Assembly (NCBI RefSeq): GCF_900167465.1
Contig: NZ_FUWR01000018.1
Span: 1 to 60,589 of the forward strand
DNA: 60,589 nucleotides
Source of the DNA: Trichlorobacter thiogenes
GTDB lineage: Bacteria > Desulfobacterota > Desulfuromonadia > Geobacterales > Pseudopelobacteraceae
Direction: 5' to 3'
Below the pieces are notes generated by a model. The model did no database searches and was not told the origin of the DNA. It saw nothing but the letters and a program-made list of their open reading frames with translations. This document shows positions 1-9,590 of this stretch, in pieces. The translations under genes and the position numbers were made by a program. Positions within the stretch are counted from its first letter, which is position 1; each line of letters opens with the position of its first letter.

Positions 1-239
1 CATCCCGATGAAGAAGATTGCCAAGATGCTGCGCTCGCATCGGGAGCTGTTACTCAACTGGTTTCGGACCAAAGGGCAGGTTGCCTTGGGGGCCGTAGAA
101 GGATTCAACAACAAGGCTAAAGTGACGTCACGTAAAGCATACGGTTTCAGAAACTTTGAAGTGATGAAAATCGCCTTGTATCATACACTTGGCAACCTGC
201 CAGAACCTGAGGCTACCCACAGATTCTGCTGAAGAGCCA
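1..239 (+). mobile_element. Right end of an ISL3-like insertion sequence
   Basis: The transposase stop at 230-232 is followed by GAAGAGCC, which read from outside inward is GGCTCTTC, the usual type of ISL3 terminal inverted repeat. I therefore place the element's end at about 239. The next bases (240-247, ATATTTTT) are the candidate 8-bp target duplication. The left end lies outside the window, so neither the repeat partner nor the duplication can be confirmed here. Confidence 0.6.
2..232 (+). CDS. ISL3-type transposase, C-terminal fragment
   Basis: The frame is open from the window edge, so only about the last 76 residues of a transposase are present. The residues VEGFNNKAKVTSRKAYGF and the following LYHTLGNLPEP match the conserved C-terminal part of the ISL3-family DDE transposase, where the last catalytic Glu lies in the VEG(F/L)NN segment. 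The stop codon sits only a few bases from the inferred end of the element, as is normal for these elements. The first in-frame ATG (position 8) is internal and not a real start. Family assignment is from memory of the motif. Confidence 0.8.
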   Translation: MPMKKIAKMLRSHRELLLNWFRTKGQVALGAVEGFNNKAKVTSRKAYGFRNFEVMKIALYHTLGNLPEPEATHRFC

Positions 240-284
240 TATTTTTCTGCAAACATACGGCCCTGGCAACGCGGACATCTCATG
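240..284 (-). pseudogene. Zinc-ribbon protein gene cut off by the ISL3 element
   Basis: An ATG at 284 has a strong ribosome binding site (GAAGGAGGG, 7 nt upstream) and encodes MRCPRCQGRMFAEKY before the frame runs into the end of the insertion sequence. The CPRC start looks like the short zinc-ribbon proteins (CPxC ... CxxC) common in Geobacteraceae, but only the first Cys pair remains. Translation would continue into the element and stop near position 128, giving a meaningless fusion of about 51 residues. I read this as a gene inactivated by insertion. Positions 285-417 hold its leader and no other gene I can see. Confidence 0.55.
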
Positions 285-417
285 GCATACCCTCCTTCAA
301 TGAAAAGGTGACAGTTCAAGTGCGGTCAAGTGAGAGCTATCTATTCACCTTGCGTGCCAACAGGAGTACATACGTCCTTTTCATATCGACACAAAATTAA
401 TTTATTAAACATTTAAG

Positions 418-999
418 CTATTTAAAATAACTCGAAAGTTGTTTAAGCTTTTTTTCGCCTATCCCTTCCACCTGCAGAAGCTCGTTCACACTCCCAAAAT
501 AGCCATTTTTTTGACGGAATTCTGTAATCCGACGGGCCAAAGTTGGTCCTATTCCAGGAAGCAGCTCAAGGTCAGCTTCAGTTACCAGATTTAAATCAAG
601 CGGCAGGCCAAGAGTCAGGAGCTGACTGGATTTCATGGTGCCATACTGTATTATAGCCCTGTTATCAGGGCCTTTACAAAAAAGGTGAAGCGTCTTTCCT
701 GTCTGTACGGGGGCTGATAACAGCTCAGACTGCTTTGCAAGATCTCCAGAGCACAAAGGACTAGCCATATATATGACGCCATTCGTCAAATTAGTGTCGA
801 CAGCCATATAAACGCCAGGATGGGCAACATCTCCAGATATTTGAATGACCCCGCGTGAGGCTGGAGGAACAGAAAGGGCCGTCAATCCTGCTGGCTTAGC
901 AGGTTGACGGCCCTTTACAATCAGAATAAGCGTTACTGCCAATGCGACAGTAACCATAACAATCCGCTGAGACAGCAAGCTACTGGACCAACTCCTCAT
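418..999 (-). CDS. ComEA-like helix-hairpin-helix protein
   Basis: This 193-residue protein has one N-terminal membrane helix (about residues 13-29), a middle region with the fold-type pattern of a SLBB/polysaccharide-export-like domain ([15 protein letters not shown]), and a C-terminal pair of helix-hairpin-helix motifs ([13 protein letters not shown] and [15 protein letters not shown]). This is the architecture of ComEA, the membrane-anchored DNA receptor for natural transformation; related proteins also exist with no known DNA-uptake role. The start overlaps the end of the citramalate synthase gene by 20 bp, so the two are probably translated from one message. No other com genes are nearby. 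Confidence 0.75.
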   Translation of the reverse strand: MRSWSSSLLSQRIVMVTVALAVTLILIVKGRQPAKPAGLTALSVPPASRGVIQISGDVAHPGVYMAVDTNLTNGVIYMASPLCSGDLAKQSELLSAPVQTGKTLHLFCKGPDNRAIIQYGTMKSSQLLTLGLPLDLNLVTEADLELLPGIGPTLARRITEFRQKNGYFGSVNELLQVEGIGEKKLKQLSSYFK

Positions 1000-2554
1000 G
1001 GTGCAGCTTAAAGTCTATACCATCGATCAAGGCTTGGTATGAGGCATCAATAATGTTATCAGACACCCCGACCGTGCCCCAGCGACTTGTTTTATCACCC
1101 AGTTCAATCAGAACCCGGATAGCCGAAGCAGTACCCTGACCGGCAGGCAATACCCGCACCTTGTAATCATGCAGCTTAACCTCTTTCAGCTTGGGATAAA
1201 ACTTTTCCAAGGCCTTGCGCAGCGCGTTATCCAGGGCATTAACCGGGCCATGGCCTTCAGCTGCCGTGTGCTCGATCGTGCCCCCCACCTTGATCATAAC
1301 CGTTGCTTCAGAGGTTGGTTTCTGATCGTCAGTGCGCTTCTCATCAATCACCCTGAACCCCATGACCTGGAAAAATTTCTTGTGGGTGCCCAGTGCCTTT
1401 TTCATCATCAACTCAAAGGAAGCCTCTGCACCTTCAAACTGGAAGCCACGATTTTCCATCTCTTTGATCTCTTCAAGAATATCCTGGGTAACCGGATCCT
1501 TGCTATCGAGATTGATCTGAAACTCTTCAGCCTTTGCCAGGATATTGGACTTGCCGGACAGATCAGACACCAGCACACGGGTGCTGTTACCAACCAGCTC
1601 AGGACGGATATGCTCATAGGTTTCAGGATGGCGCTGGATAGCGCTGACATGCACCCCACCTTTATGGGCAAAGGCAGATTTACCAACATAGGCCAGGTGT
1701 TTGTCTGGAGAAAGGTTAGCCAGTTCAAAGATATAGTTTGAAACTTCACGCAGATGACGCAGTTGGTCATCACTGATACAATCCTTTTTCAGCTTCAACT
1801 TGATGGCAGGGATAATGGAACAGAGGTTGGCATTACCACAACGCTCGCCAAAGCCGTTAATGGTCCCCTGTACCTGAACAATCCCCTGATTAACCGCAAC
1901 AATGGTGTTTGCAACAGCACACTCACCATCATTATGGGTATGAATCCCCAGCGGTATGGTGATCTGTTTTTTAAGCTCACCAATGATTTCAGCCACCTCA
2001 TAGGGCATGGTGCCACCATTGGTATCACAGAGAATGATGCAGTCCACCTTGGCATCCTGGGCTGCCAGCAGGGTCTTGATGGCATACTCGGGGTTGGCCT
2101 TGTATCCGTCAAAGAAATGCTCGGCATCATAAAACACCTCTCCCACGTTCTGCTTTAAGAACACCAGAGAGTCATTGATCAGCTCCAGGTTTTCTTCCAG
2201 TGATATGCGCAAGGCTTCACGCACATGGAAGTCCCAGGTCTTACCGAAGATAGTGATGACATCCGGCTCAGCTGCAATCAAGGTCTTGATGTTATGATCT
2301 TTGTCAGGAGTAGTCTTTGCGCGGCGGGTTGAACCAAAGGCGGCAATCTTGGCCTGCTGCAGCTTTTCTTTCTTGATATCCTTAAAGAACGCAACATCCT
2401 TGGGATTACTGCCAGGCCAGCCACCTTCAATATAATGAATTCCCAACTCATCCAATTTATGGGCAATTCGGATTTTATCCTCAACCAGAAACGAAATATC
2501 CTCAGCCTGCGTTCCATCACGCAGCGTTGTATCGTACAGTTTAACCAGGCTCAT
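980..2554 (-). CDS. cimA: (R)-citramalate synthase
   Basis: The 524-residue product belongs to the DRE-TIM metallolyase family. It has the N-terminal TTLRDGTQ motif, a metal-binding [12 protein letters not shown] segment, GFGERCGN, and a C-terminal allosteric LeuA-type dimer domain (from about residue 380). The length and the N-terminal [17 protein letters not shown] fit the long citramalate synthase group rather than 2-isopropylmalate or homocitrate synthase. It condenses pyruvate with acetyl-CoA to citramalate, giving isoleucine without threonine, a route known in Geobacter. The ATG at 2554 follows a GGGGAGG-type ribosome binding site. The ComEA-like gene is directly downstream and overlapping. 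Confidence 0.92.
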   Translation of the reverse strand: MSLVKLYDTTLRDGTQAEDISFLVEDKIRIAHKLDELGIHYIEGGWPGSNPKDVAFFKDIKKEKLQQAKIAAFGSTRRAKTTPDKDHNIKTLIAAEPDVITIFGKTWDFHVREALRISLEENLELINDSLVFLKQNVGEVFYDAEHFFDGYKANPEYAIKTLLAAQDAKVDCIILCDTNGGTMPYEVAEIIGELKKQITIPLGIHTHNDGECAVANTIVAVNQGIVQVQGTINGFGERCGNANLCSIIPAIKLKLKKDCISDDQLRHLREVSNYIFELANLSPDKHLAYVGKSAFAHKGGVHVSAIQRHPETYEHIRPELVGNSTRVLVSDLSGKSNILAKAEEFQINLDSKDPVTQDILEEIKEMENRGFQFEGAEASFELMMKKALGTHKKFFQVMGFRVIDEKRTDDQKPTSEATVMIKVGGTIEHTAAEGHGPVNALDNALRKALEKFYPKLKEVKLHDYKVRVLPAGQGTASAIRVLIELGDKTSRWGTVGVSDNIIDASYQALIDGIDFKLHHEELVQ

Positions 2555-2607
2555 CAGTCTGCCTCCCCTTTCATTGAATCCTGCTTTATAACGATGTTAG
2601 AAGAAAA

Positions 2608-2636
2608 TCAGTAACCCATAGCCAACACAGTGTCAA
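2608..2636 (-). promoter_or_regulatory. Possible sigma-70 promoter of cimA
   Basis: On the minus strand TTGACA (2636-2631) is separated by 17 bp from TACTGA (2613-2608), about 54 bp before the cimA ATG. The -35 is perfect and the -10 is weak. The 2555-2650 gap also contains a GTTAGAAGA / TCTTCTAAC inverted repeat enclosing this promoter, which could serve as an operator or a weak terminator for the upstream HD-GYP gene. Confidence 0.4.
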
Positions 2637-2650
2637 GCCTCTTCTAACCT

Positions 2651-3838
2651 CTAAATTTTCTTGATGCGCTTGAGGATTAACAACATATTTTTGACCAGCA
2701 GTGGATTAAATTCTGTTCCTGAGCCCTGTAACAGTGCAGTGGCAATTAGCTCGGGAGAACGAGGTTCCTGATACGGTCTACGGGTACGCATGGCATCAAA
2801 ACAGTCCGCAATAGCCGTCATTTGACTGACCACATTCTGCTGCCAGCCAACCGGCACCACCGGATAGCCTGACTGGTCATAGCGCAGGTGATGTTCGAAG
2901 GCGACAATGGCTGCCAGGCGCGGTACACCGGCAGCTTCCATCAAATACCGTGACCCGAGTACCGGATGAGCTTTCATCTGTTCCAACTCGTCATCACACA
3001 ATTTTTCCGGTTTAGTAAGGATCTCTTCCGGTATAAACATCTTCCCAATATCATGCAACATGGCGGCAATACCAATATCATTAAGCATTTGTCCAGAAAT
3101 TCCCAGAGACATTGCCTGCGCCAAAGTTAAAATGCAGACATTGGCAGCATGGGTAAAGGTATACTCATCCTGTTCTCTCAGGGCAGCCAGTATCAGCAGC
3201 GCATCCCCTTCACGGCGGAACGCCTCAACCAGTTCAGTCACCGTTTCGGCAATCCCGCTCGGTTTCAGACGTTCTTTACGCTTGATAGCCTCATAAACAT
3301 CACTGAGTCGTGCCAGCTCTATAGCAGGTATCTCGCCAAGACTGGTGGTTCGTGCAGCAGTACCAGTACCACCACCTGCTGTTCCAGAAGAACCACCACC
3401 GGCATTTGAAGCTCCTTCAGCGCCAGTTTGTCCCTGTCCAGGCATTTCAACTCTGCCAAGTCTGATATGCTCACTGGAGCCGATCTCTGTCCGTTCAGAC
3501 TGGCGCGCCAGCTGTGCAATCAGCTGATCGACTTCAGTCCTTGAAGCCCCGGCCAGAAAACGCAGATGACCGATACCCTGTTCGTGCATGATCTGGACAA
3601 AGCGATCAAGCACAAGTGAGAATGGCTGCGGTTCACCATCAATAACCAGCTCACCCTCAATCTCAAGTAATGCAATATCAGGCCGTTCTGAAAGAGCGCT
3701 GGCAAGACTCGTGTGGGCAGCTTGAGCCAATCGATGCACCTGCGGATGATTGGCTGTATACAGAGCAGCACCGGCAATTGCTGAAAGCAGATGCCTGATA
3801 AACTCATTGATATCATGCAGTGCATTTACGTTGCTCAT
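2651..3838 (-). CDS. HD-GYP domain protein with atypical GYP motif
   Basis: The 395-residue protein has a Gly/Thr-rich linker at about residues 138-165 that separates an uncharacterised N-terminal region from a C-terminal HD-GYP domain. HDIGK is present (MLHDIGKMFIPEEIL). The second motif is HHLRYDQSGYP, where the usual form is HHExxDGxGYP, so the glutamate after HH and the glycine after D are replaced. HD-GYP proteins usually hydrolyse c-di-GMP or cGAMP; whether this variant is active is unclear. It overlaps the HEAT-repeat gene upstream by 4 bp (ATGA type), so the two are coupled and likely work together. Confidence 0.8.
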   Translation of the reverse strand: MSNVNALHDINEFIRHLLSAIAGAALYTANHPQVHRLAQAAHTSLASALSERPDIALLEIEGELVIDGEPQPFSLVLDRFVQIMHEQGIGHLRFLAGASRTEVDQLIAQLARQSERTEIGSSEHIRLGRVEMPGQGQTGAEGASNAGGGSSGTAGGGTGTAARTTSLGEIPAIELARLSDVYEAIKRKERLKPSGIAETVTELVEAFRREGDALLILAALREQDEYTFTHAANVCILTLAQAMSLGISGQMLNDIGIAAMLHDIGKMFIPEEILTKPEKLCDDELEQMKAHPVLGSRYLMEAAGVPRLAAIVAFEHHLRYDQSGYPVVPVGWQQNVVSQMTAIADCFDAMRTRRPYQEPRSPELIATALLQGSGTEFNPLLVKNMLLILKRIKKI

Positions 3839-6078
3839 ACGGCCTTGCTCCGCACAACCCGTAACGATTCTGCTGCCTGACGCGCCACATCGTCGCTGCC
3901 ATCGGAAAGCCGCTCCAAAAGTGGCAAAACCGTCTGTGCCGGATAGCGTTCAAGGGAACGGATGATATCGACCTTAAGCCTGTTTAACGCCTTAAACGCC
4001 AACAAACTTCGGCTGGCAAGCACTTTCACCAGTTCCGGTAGTATTTCTGGTCTGCCGATTTCACCCAATGCCTGCACCGCAGCTGCCTTCAGCTCACATT
4101 CCACGGCTGTATAGCCGCCACTTGCCACCAGCGCCATCAGCTTGCGAGCCATATCCGGTGGACTGTTATGATCAGCCAGGCTGATGGCAATCAGCTGAGT
4201 TTCCCGATCAGTTGATTCAAGATCACGTAACATCTGACGCTGGGCAATCGGATCACTAGCCTGCAATAATGTTTTTAACGCCTCGATACGTACCTTTGGG
4301 TTGGCGTGCCGCAAAAAAGGCCGTAGCTGTTCAGCTTCCTGCGTAGGGCCAAGAGTACGCAGCATAATAATAATGTTGCGCAGAACGTACCAGCGCTGGT
4401 CAGATAATCTGGCAAGCAGATACGGACGGGCTGCCTCACCAAAGGTCTGAACTCGATCTATCATAAACCGGCGCAACGACATATTCTCTTCTTCTGCCAT
4501 CCGATCCAGCAGAGGCTCTATAAAGGCACGCCCCAGCACCTGAATGAGCAACGTTACTTGATCGTATTTAGGCTTACCCCAGATGGTAAGACCACTTAAA
4601 ATTTCATCAAGAAACTCTCGACGGCAGAAGGCATCACGCATGACCATTCGGAGAGGTTGCGGCAAGCGAGGATCAGCTGCCTGGCTGAGAATCTTCAACA
4701 CCTGGCCGTAATCTCCCAGCTCCAAAAAGTGACCGCACAGATCCGACAGATTTTTAATCAGTTCCTGAGCTGCTTCGCCGGTGGGGTCTGCTATCACCAA
4801 CTGCAGGATGATCTCGCTTCCCCGGCTGTCAATCGCCTGCGGATTCAAACTGGCAAGCAGTTTGGCAACATCACCTGCATCAAGTTGTTCAAATTTGCCA
4901 GAGTTTAGTACATCAAGCAGCCCCTGCATGTACTCATCCGGCATATAGACTTCATGCTGATGTTCCTGCAGCAGGGTATGCATCCTGTTATGCATTTCAT
5001 CATCAGAGGTAGTCCTGTCATAGGTATCAATCATATGGGGCAGCAGACGTCTAAGTATCTCCTGCAACAGTTGAGGCGCTTCAGCATACTCCTCTGCTGA
5101 AGCATAGGTTTCCTGCAATACAGCAGATCCCAAATAGCGAAACAGATCAGCGGCCGTTGATTCATCGCCAGCTGATGTTTCACAGAAACCATGCAGGATC
5201 TGACGTCGCAAAAGAGGATCAAGGGCAACAATAAAGGCTGCCAGATCCGCCTTGATTGCTGACGCCTGCACAACATCCAGCTCAGACCATCCGGCAACGC
5301 CTGAATCACCATCACCGATTCCTGAACCGGAACCGATGCTACCGACATGCCCACCACTGCCGGCTGAAGCTGAAACAACCTGCTGTATGAGTGTTGAAAC
5401 AGCTTTCAGGGTCGTGCCGGAAAGCCCCCCTCCCGATCCACTACGTCGGGCAAAATGGGCATTCAAGCTGGCTGCAAGCTGCTCTGGGCTGGTATCACCA
5501 CCTGCAACCCCCACCTCTCCCTTGGTCAGCAGTAGCGCAAACTGCTCCCAAAGCGAGCCCTGAGTCTGACCATCATCCTTATCGTTGCCAAGCTGTTCTT
5601 CCTCTGTGCCACTAAACCGGTCATAACGGATGGCGCGCACTTCCAGCGCTGTAATGCCAGCCTCCTGCCAGAGCTTTTCTATTCCTCCCTGCGCAAAGAT
5701 TTCTTCACGCTTCAGTGCCAGAAGCTTGAGCAAGGCCAAGAGCTCTTCACGGGTTGGCGGATGGGATACCAGCAAGGCTCCTACGCCACGTTCAAAAAAA
5801 GCAGCAGCCACACTTCTGCAAAGCTGGTTGTTTTTTTCAACGTACTCGTCTCCCAACAGCAAACCTTCGCGGGTAATACCGAGCTGGACACCACCACCAT
5901 CACCGCAAAGCGACTGAAATGATACGAGAAGTTTCTGAATGGAAGATTCAACTAAAGGGTGGCCGGACGGATAGGCGTTCCAGTTGCGACGGGCGATATT
6001 GAGATCGCCAGCAACGGCAGCTACTGCCTTTGCCCGGAGAAGGGGGGCGGCAAGATCAGTAATAACAGATTCGAGCAC
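3835..6078 (-). CDS. Large HEAT-repeat protein
   Basis: This 747-residue soluble protein has no signal peptide or membrane helix. Its last 250 residues hold several HEAT-type repeats (for example VRIEALKTLLQASDP, ELKAAAVQALGEIGRPEILPELVKVL, DDVARQAAESLRVV). A glycine/serine-rich linker lies near residues 230-265. HEAT arrays form protein-binding scaffolds and carry no catalytic residues. Its 4-bp overlap with the HD-GYP gene suggests that it partners that protein. I cannot assign a more specific role. The start ATG at 6078 is followed by LESVITDLAAPLLRAKAVAAVAG. Confidence 0.65.
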   Translation of the reverse strand: MLESVITDLAAPLLRAKAVAAVAGDLNIARRNWNAYPSGHPLVESSIQKLLVSFQSLCGDGGGVQLGITREGLLLGDEYVEKNNQLCRSVAAAFFERGVGALLVSHPPTREELLALLKLLALKREEIFAQGGIEKLWQEAGITALEVRAIRYDRFSGTEEEQLGNDKDDGQTQGSLWEQFALLLTKGEVGVAGGDTSPEQLAASLNAHFARRSGSGGGLSGTTLKAVSTLIQQVVSASAGSGGHVGSIGSGSGIGDGDSGVAGWSELDVVQASAIKADLAAFIVALDPLLRRQILHGFCETSAGDESTAADLFRYLGSAVLQETYASAEEYAEAPQLLQEILRRLLPHMIDTYDRTTSDDEMHNRMHTLLQEHQHEVYMPDEYMQGLLDVLNSGKFEQLDAGDVAKLLASLNPQAIDSRGSEIILQLVIADPTGEAAQELIKNLSDLCGHFLELGDYGQVLKILSQAADPRLPQPLRMVMRDAFCRREFLDEILSGLTIWGKPKYDQVTLLIQVLGRAFIEPLLDRMAEEENMSLRRFMIDRVQTFGEAARPYLLARLSDQRWYVLRNIIIMLRTLGPTQEAEQLRPFLRHANPKVRIEALKTLLQASDPIAQRQMLRDLESTDRETQLIAISLADHNSPPDMARKLMALVASGGYTAVECELKAAAVQALGEIGRPEILPELVKVLASRSLLAFKALNRLKVDIIRSLERYPAQTVLPLLERLSDGSDDVARQAAESLRVVRSKAV

Positions 6079-6161
6079 GGAACTCCCTGCAGTTGGAATG
6101 GTTTGACTATAGCGTACAAATTAGGTAATTCAAGCAGAAACTATCTGTCTTAATGAGGTGA

Positions 6162-7646
6162 ATGATGACAGCCAAAAGACGAGCAGGCGTATTGCTACAT
6201 CCAACATCACTCCCCGGAACAGATGGCATAGGCTCTTTTGGCACTGAGCTACTCAGATTTCTTGATTTCCTTGCCCAGTCACAATTCTCTTTATGGCAGG
6301 TTCTGCCTCTGACACCGCCAGCAGCAGGAAATTCACCCTACTCTGCCTACTCTGCCTTTGCCGGCAACCACCTGTTAATTGATCTGCAGCAACTGGTTGA
6401 TGAAGGTGACCTGTTACCACAGGCAATCCAGAACAATTTCCCCCAAGAGCACGTTGATTTTGATCAGGTTACTCCCTGGAAGGAAGCACTGCTGCACAAG
6501 GCTGCCGAAAACTTCTTTAACCAGGGCCAAACGCCGCGTCTGCAGGAGTTCTGGCATTTTTGCGATACTACCTACTGGCTGCATGATTATGCCCTGTTTA
6601 AAGCGCTGAAACAACACTACCACAACAAACCCTGGCACCGTTGGCCCAACGAACTGGCTTTTCGTAAACCTGCGGCTCTTGAGCAGGCTTCAGTAAAACT
6701 TGGCCCGGAAATCGGCGTACAAAAATATCTGCAATGGCAGTTTTATCGGCAGTGGCATCAGGTTAGAGGTGCTGCAAAAGAACGGGGCATAGCCATCATC
6801 GGTGATCTGCCGATCTTTGTTGCCCATGATTCAGCGGATGTCTGGTGTAATCAGGACCTGTTTCTTTTGGATGACAAGGGCAAGCCAACCGTTGTTGCCG
6901 GTGTTCCACCGGATTATTTCAGTGCAACCGGCCAGTTATGGGGTAATCCACTCTATGATTGGGAGGCAATGGCTCAGCAGGGCTATGTCTGGTGGATCGC
7001 CCGCTTCCGTCAGATGTTTGATCTGTTTGATCAGGTGCGGATCGACCATTTCCGTGGTTTTGAGGCTGCCTGGCATGTACCGGCAACCGCCAAAACTGCT
7101 GCCCACGGCAGGTGGGTGCCTGGTCCGGGAGCCGTTTTTTTTGATGCAGTAAAGGCATCGCTTGGCACGCTGTCATTTATTGCTGAAGACCTGGGGGTTA
7201 TCACACCAGAGGTTGAGGCACTTCGGGACCGTTATAACCTGCCCGGCATGAAGATTCTGCAGTTTGCCTTTGATTCAGATGCTGCCAACCCGTACCTGCC
7301 CCACCATCACCTGCCAAACAGCGTGGTCTACACCGGCACACATGACAATGACACCACCAAGGGCTGGTTTAATGCACTGCCTGCCAAGACCATTAATCGC
7401 ATGTACGATTATCTTGGACTGCCCGGTACAGAACCGGTCCAGGACCTGATCAGAACCGCGCTGATGTCAGTGGCGCAAACAGCCATCATACCATTGCAGG
7501 ACCTGTTGGAGCTGCCGACTGAGGCACGCATGAACCAGCCAGGAGTTGCACTGGGCAACTGGAGCTGGCGTTATCAAACAGAGCAGTTAACACCCAAATT
7601 GGCTGATCAGTATGCAGGGGTAGTCAAACTCTACGGTCGGAATTAG
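6162..7646 (+). CDS. malQ: 4-alpha-glucanotransferase (amylomaltase)
   Basis: The 494-residue protein is a GH77 enzyme of usual length. Recognisable features are the N-terminal GVLLHPTSLPGTDGIGSFG, the nucleophile region VRIDHFRGFEA (catalytic Asp), the acid/base region FIAEDLGVITPEV, and the THDNDTTKGW motif. It transfers alpha-1,4-glucan segments and releases glucose, acting in glycogen and maltodextrin metabolism. Two in-frame ATGs (6162, 6165) follow a GAGGTG ribosome binding site. It stands alone on the plus strand, divergent from the HEAT gene, with 83 bp between the two starts. Confidence 0.95.
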   Translation: MMTAKRRAGVLLHPTSLPGTDGIGSFGTELLRFLDFLAQSQFSLWQVLPLTPPAAGNSPYSAYSAFAGNHLLIDLQQLVDEGDLLPQAIQNNFPQEHVDFDQVTPWKEALLHKAAENFFNQGQTPRLQEFWHFCDTTYWLHDYALFKALKQHYHNKPWHRWPNELAFRKPAALEQASVKLGPEIGVQKYLQWQFYRQWHQVRGAAKERGIAIIGDLPIFVAHDSADVWCNQDLFLLDDKGKPTVVAGVPPDYFSATGQLWGNPLYDWEAMAQQGYVWWIARFRQMFDLFDQVRIDHFRGFEAAWHVPATAKTAAHGRWVPGPGAVFFDAVKASLGTLSFIAEDLGVITPEVEALRDRYNLPGMKILQFAFDSDAANPYLPHHHLPNSVVYTGTHDNDTTKGWFNALPAKTINRMYDYLGLPGTEPVQDLIRTALMSVAQTAIIPLQDLLELPTEARMNQPGVALGNWSWRYQTEQLTPKLADQYAGVVKLYGRN

Positions 7647-7652
7647 CAGGAA

Positions 7653-9590
7653 CTAACGGCTGATAACAGCAGTGTCATCTGACGCAGACAACTCATCCAG
7701 CAGCTTGCGCAACTGCCTGATCTCATCCTGGCCAAGCGGTTTATCCTGATAGATGGCGGCAGCATAGATGGCAACAAACTGCTTCACCTGTTCATCATTG
7801 GTTGCTGCTGCCAACTCAAACAGACCTTTGTTCTCAGTTGCAAGTCCTGGCCCGTATTTTGTTTTCAGCACCTGCCTGAAACGTTTGAGCAGCCGATATT
7901 CCTGATTATGGCGGAACCGCTGCAGACGCAGTTTAAACAAGACCAACAGCACAATTACGCCAGAAAAAACAATCAACAATCCTTTCCAGCGCGCCTTGAT
8001 CATCTGCTCCAGAGCCTGCAACTTGTTGCCTGCACTGCGCAGCTGGCTGACCTGACTTTCAAAATCATAGGTCACAATGCTGCGGTTCCAGCGGTAATCA
8101 AGGGCATCAACCAGCAACCTCAATCGTGCAGCCAGGCTTCGTTTCTGATCTGTGTTCCAGACAGCACCGGCATTTGTTGCAAAGCGGCTTGGATCAGTCC
8201 GGACCCAGCCTTTGCCTGCAATGTATGCCTCAACCCAGACATGGGCCATATCCTGACTGACCAGGTAATAGCCACCCACCTCGTTATATTCGCCGCCAAG
8301 ATAGCCGCCAACAAGCCGCGCTGGAACACCTGAGGCACGCAGCAAAAGGGCAAATGATGAGGCAAAAAACTCGCAATGCCCCTGTTTTGAAACAAACAAA
8401 AACTGATGGATCGCATCCCTGCCTGTGGGAAGCCCTATCCGACTGTAGCGATAGCCGCCATTCAGAAAATGCTGTTCAACCAGCTCAAGCCGCTTTTGAT
8501 CAGTAGCTCCTGTCCTTTTAATCCCCTCAGCCAGTTGACGGATCAATGGTGAGGTCCCTTCTGGCACCTTCAGATAAAAATTCCGGTTGATCGCTTTTGA
8601 AGTACGCAACAAGCCATCAGCGCCTGACCTGACAACATACCCCATCCGTCTGCCAAGGCCCCGTTGATAGTCAAAAACCAGATCCGGCGACATCCGCACA
8701 AACGGCAGGCGTATCTCTGCTGGTGCATCAAAACCGATCAGGATTTTGGATGACGATGGTTCAGGATAGATCGTCTGAATAACCGGCCTTCCAGCAGGAA
8801 CACTGGTTTCACTGGGCACCGTAGCAGTACGGGTCCATCTGCTACCATGGATTGTATTAAAAACCGTTCCACGCCAGTAGGGAGGTGTTAACTGTTGCGC
8901 CATCTCTGCCCTGAAAACCAGAACCCGTGCTTCTGCTACGCTGGAGACCGTTCCTGGCTCAACTTTGTCACTCATACCGGTAGAACCGGCAACAGTGGGA
9001 TTGAGGAATGTCCAGAGCGGAAAGGCGGTTCTTGGCAGGATCGGAAACAGCAGGGCCATGGTAGGCACAGTCAGCAGGGTTATCAACAGCGCCGTCAAAA
9101 CTACCCTATTCACTTCCTTGCGGGTGAAGCTCATGGCACTGTCCTGGGCATGAAAGGTCAACACCACCAGAGAAACAGGCACAAGCAAAAGTAACAGGGC
9201 CAGCCAGACCAGAAATAGCGGATTCAGCTCAAAAAGTGATCTGGAGGCAAGACAGAAAAGTGCCAGCAGGTTGATCTGCATCAGATTCCGGATGCTTTTC
9301 TCACCACACAGCCTCGCAGCAAGCATGATCACCAGCACACTCACCACCGGCTGAATCGGGTTGCGGTTGCTGTACTGCAGGGCATACCAGATAAAAACCG
9401 GTACAAGGGTCAGGTTAAACTGCCAGTTTTTAAGGTGCCAACGCCCCTTAAACTCTTGCAGAATACCGATTATCAGCCCTGCAGCAAACACCAGGCGTGG
9501 AAAGGTCTCAAGCCAGGCAAAGATCGGGATACCCCCGGCAAGGGCGATCAGAAAGCAGAGGATTGCGGCGAGACGGCTACTGCTGACCAT
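7653..9590 (-). CDS. Membrane transglutaminase-like protein (DUF3488/TgpA type)
   Basis: The 645-residue protein starts with about five or six membrane helices (residues 1-190), continues with a periplasmic transglutaminase core holding the Cys-His-Asp triad in GHCEFFASSFALLL, MAHVWVEAY and WVRTDPS, then one more helix (about 550-570) and a cytoplasmic tail. This is the TgpA architecture. It overlaps the DUF58 gene by 14 bp. With MoxR ATPase and DUF58 it forms the widespread three-gene module whose substrate is unknown; a role in cell-envelope protein processing is inferred. Confidence 0.88.
   Translation of the reverse strand: MVSSSRLAAILCFLIALAGGIPIFAWLETFPRLVFAAGLIIGILQEFKGRWHLKNWQFNLTLVPVFIWYALQYSNRNPIQPVVSVLVIMLAARLCGEKSIRNLMQINLLALFCLASRSLFELNPLFLVWLALLLLLVPVSLVVLTFHAQDSAMSFTRKEVNRVVLTALLITLLTVPTMALLFPILPRTAFPLWTFLNPTVAGSTGMSDKVEPGTVSSVAEARVLVFRAEMAQQLTPPYWRGTVFNTIHGSRWTRTATVPSETSVPAGRPVIQTIYPEPSSSKILIGFDAPAEIRLPFVRMSPDLVFDYQRGLGRRMGYVVRSGADGLLRTSKAINRNFYLKVPEGTSPLIRQLAEGIKRTGATDQKRLELVEQHFLNGGYRYSRIGLPTGRDAIHQFLFVSKQGHCEFFASSFALLLRASGVPARLVGGYLGGEYNEVGGYYLVSQDMAHVWVEAYIAGKGWVRTDPSRFATNAGAVWNTDQKRSLAARLRLLVDALDYRWNRSIVTYDFESQVSQLRSAGNKLQALEQMIKARWKGLLIVFSGVIVLLVLFKLRLQRFRHNQEYRLLKRFRQVLKTKYGPGLATENKGLFELAAATNDEQVKQFVAIYAAAIYQDKPLGQDEIRQLRKLLDELSASDDTAVISR

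Noticed and set aside
128-284. Short zinc-ribbon protein of about 51 residues as a functional gene
   Set aside because: Only the first 15 residues are genuine; the rest is read from the end of the insertion sequence.
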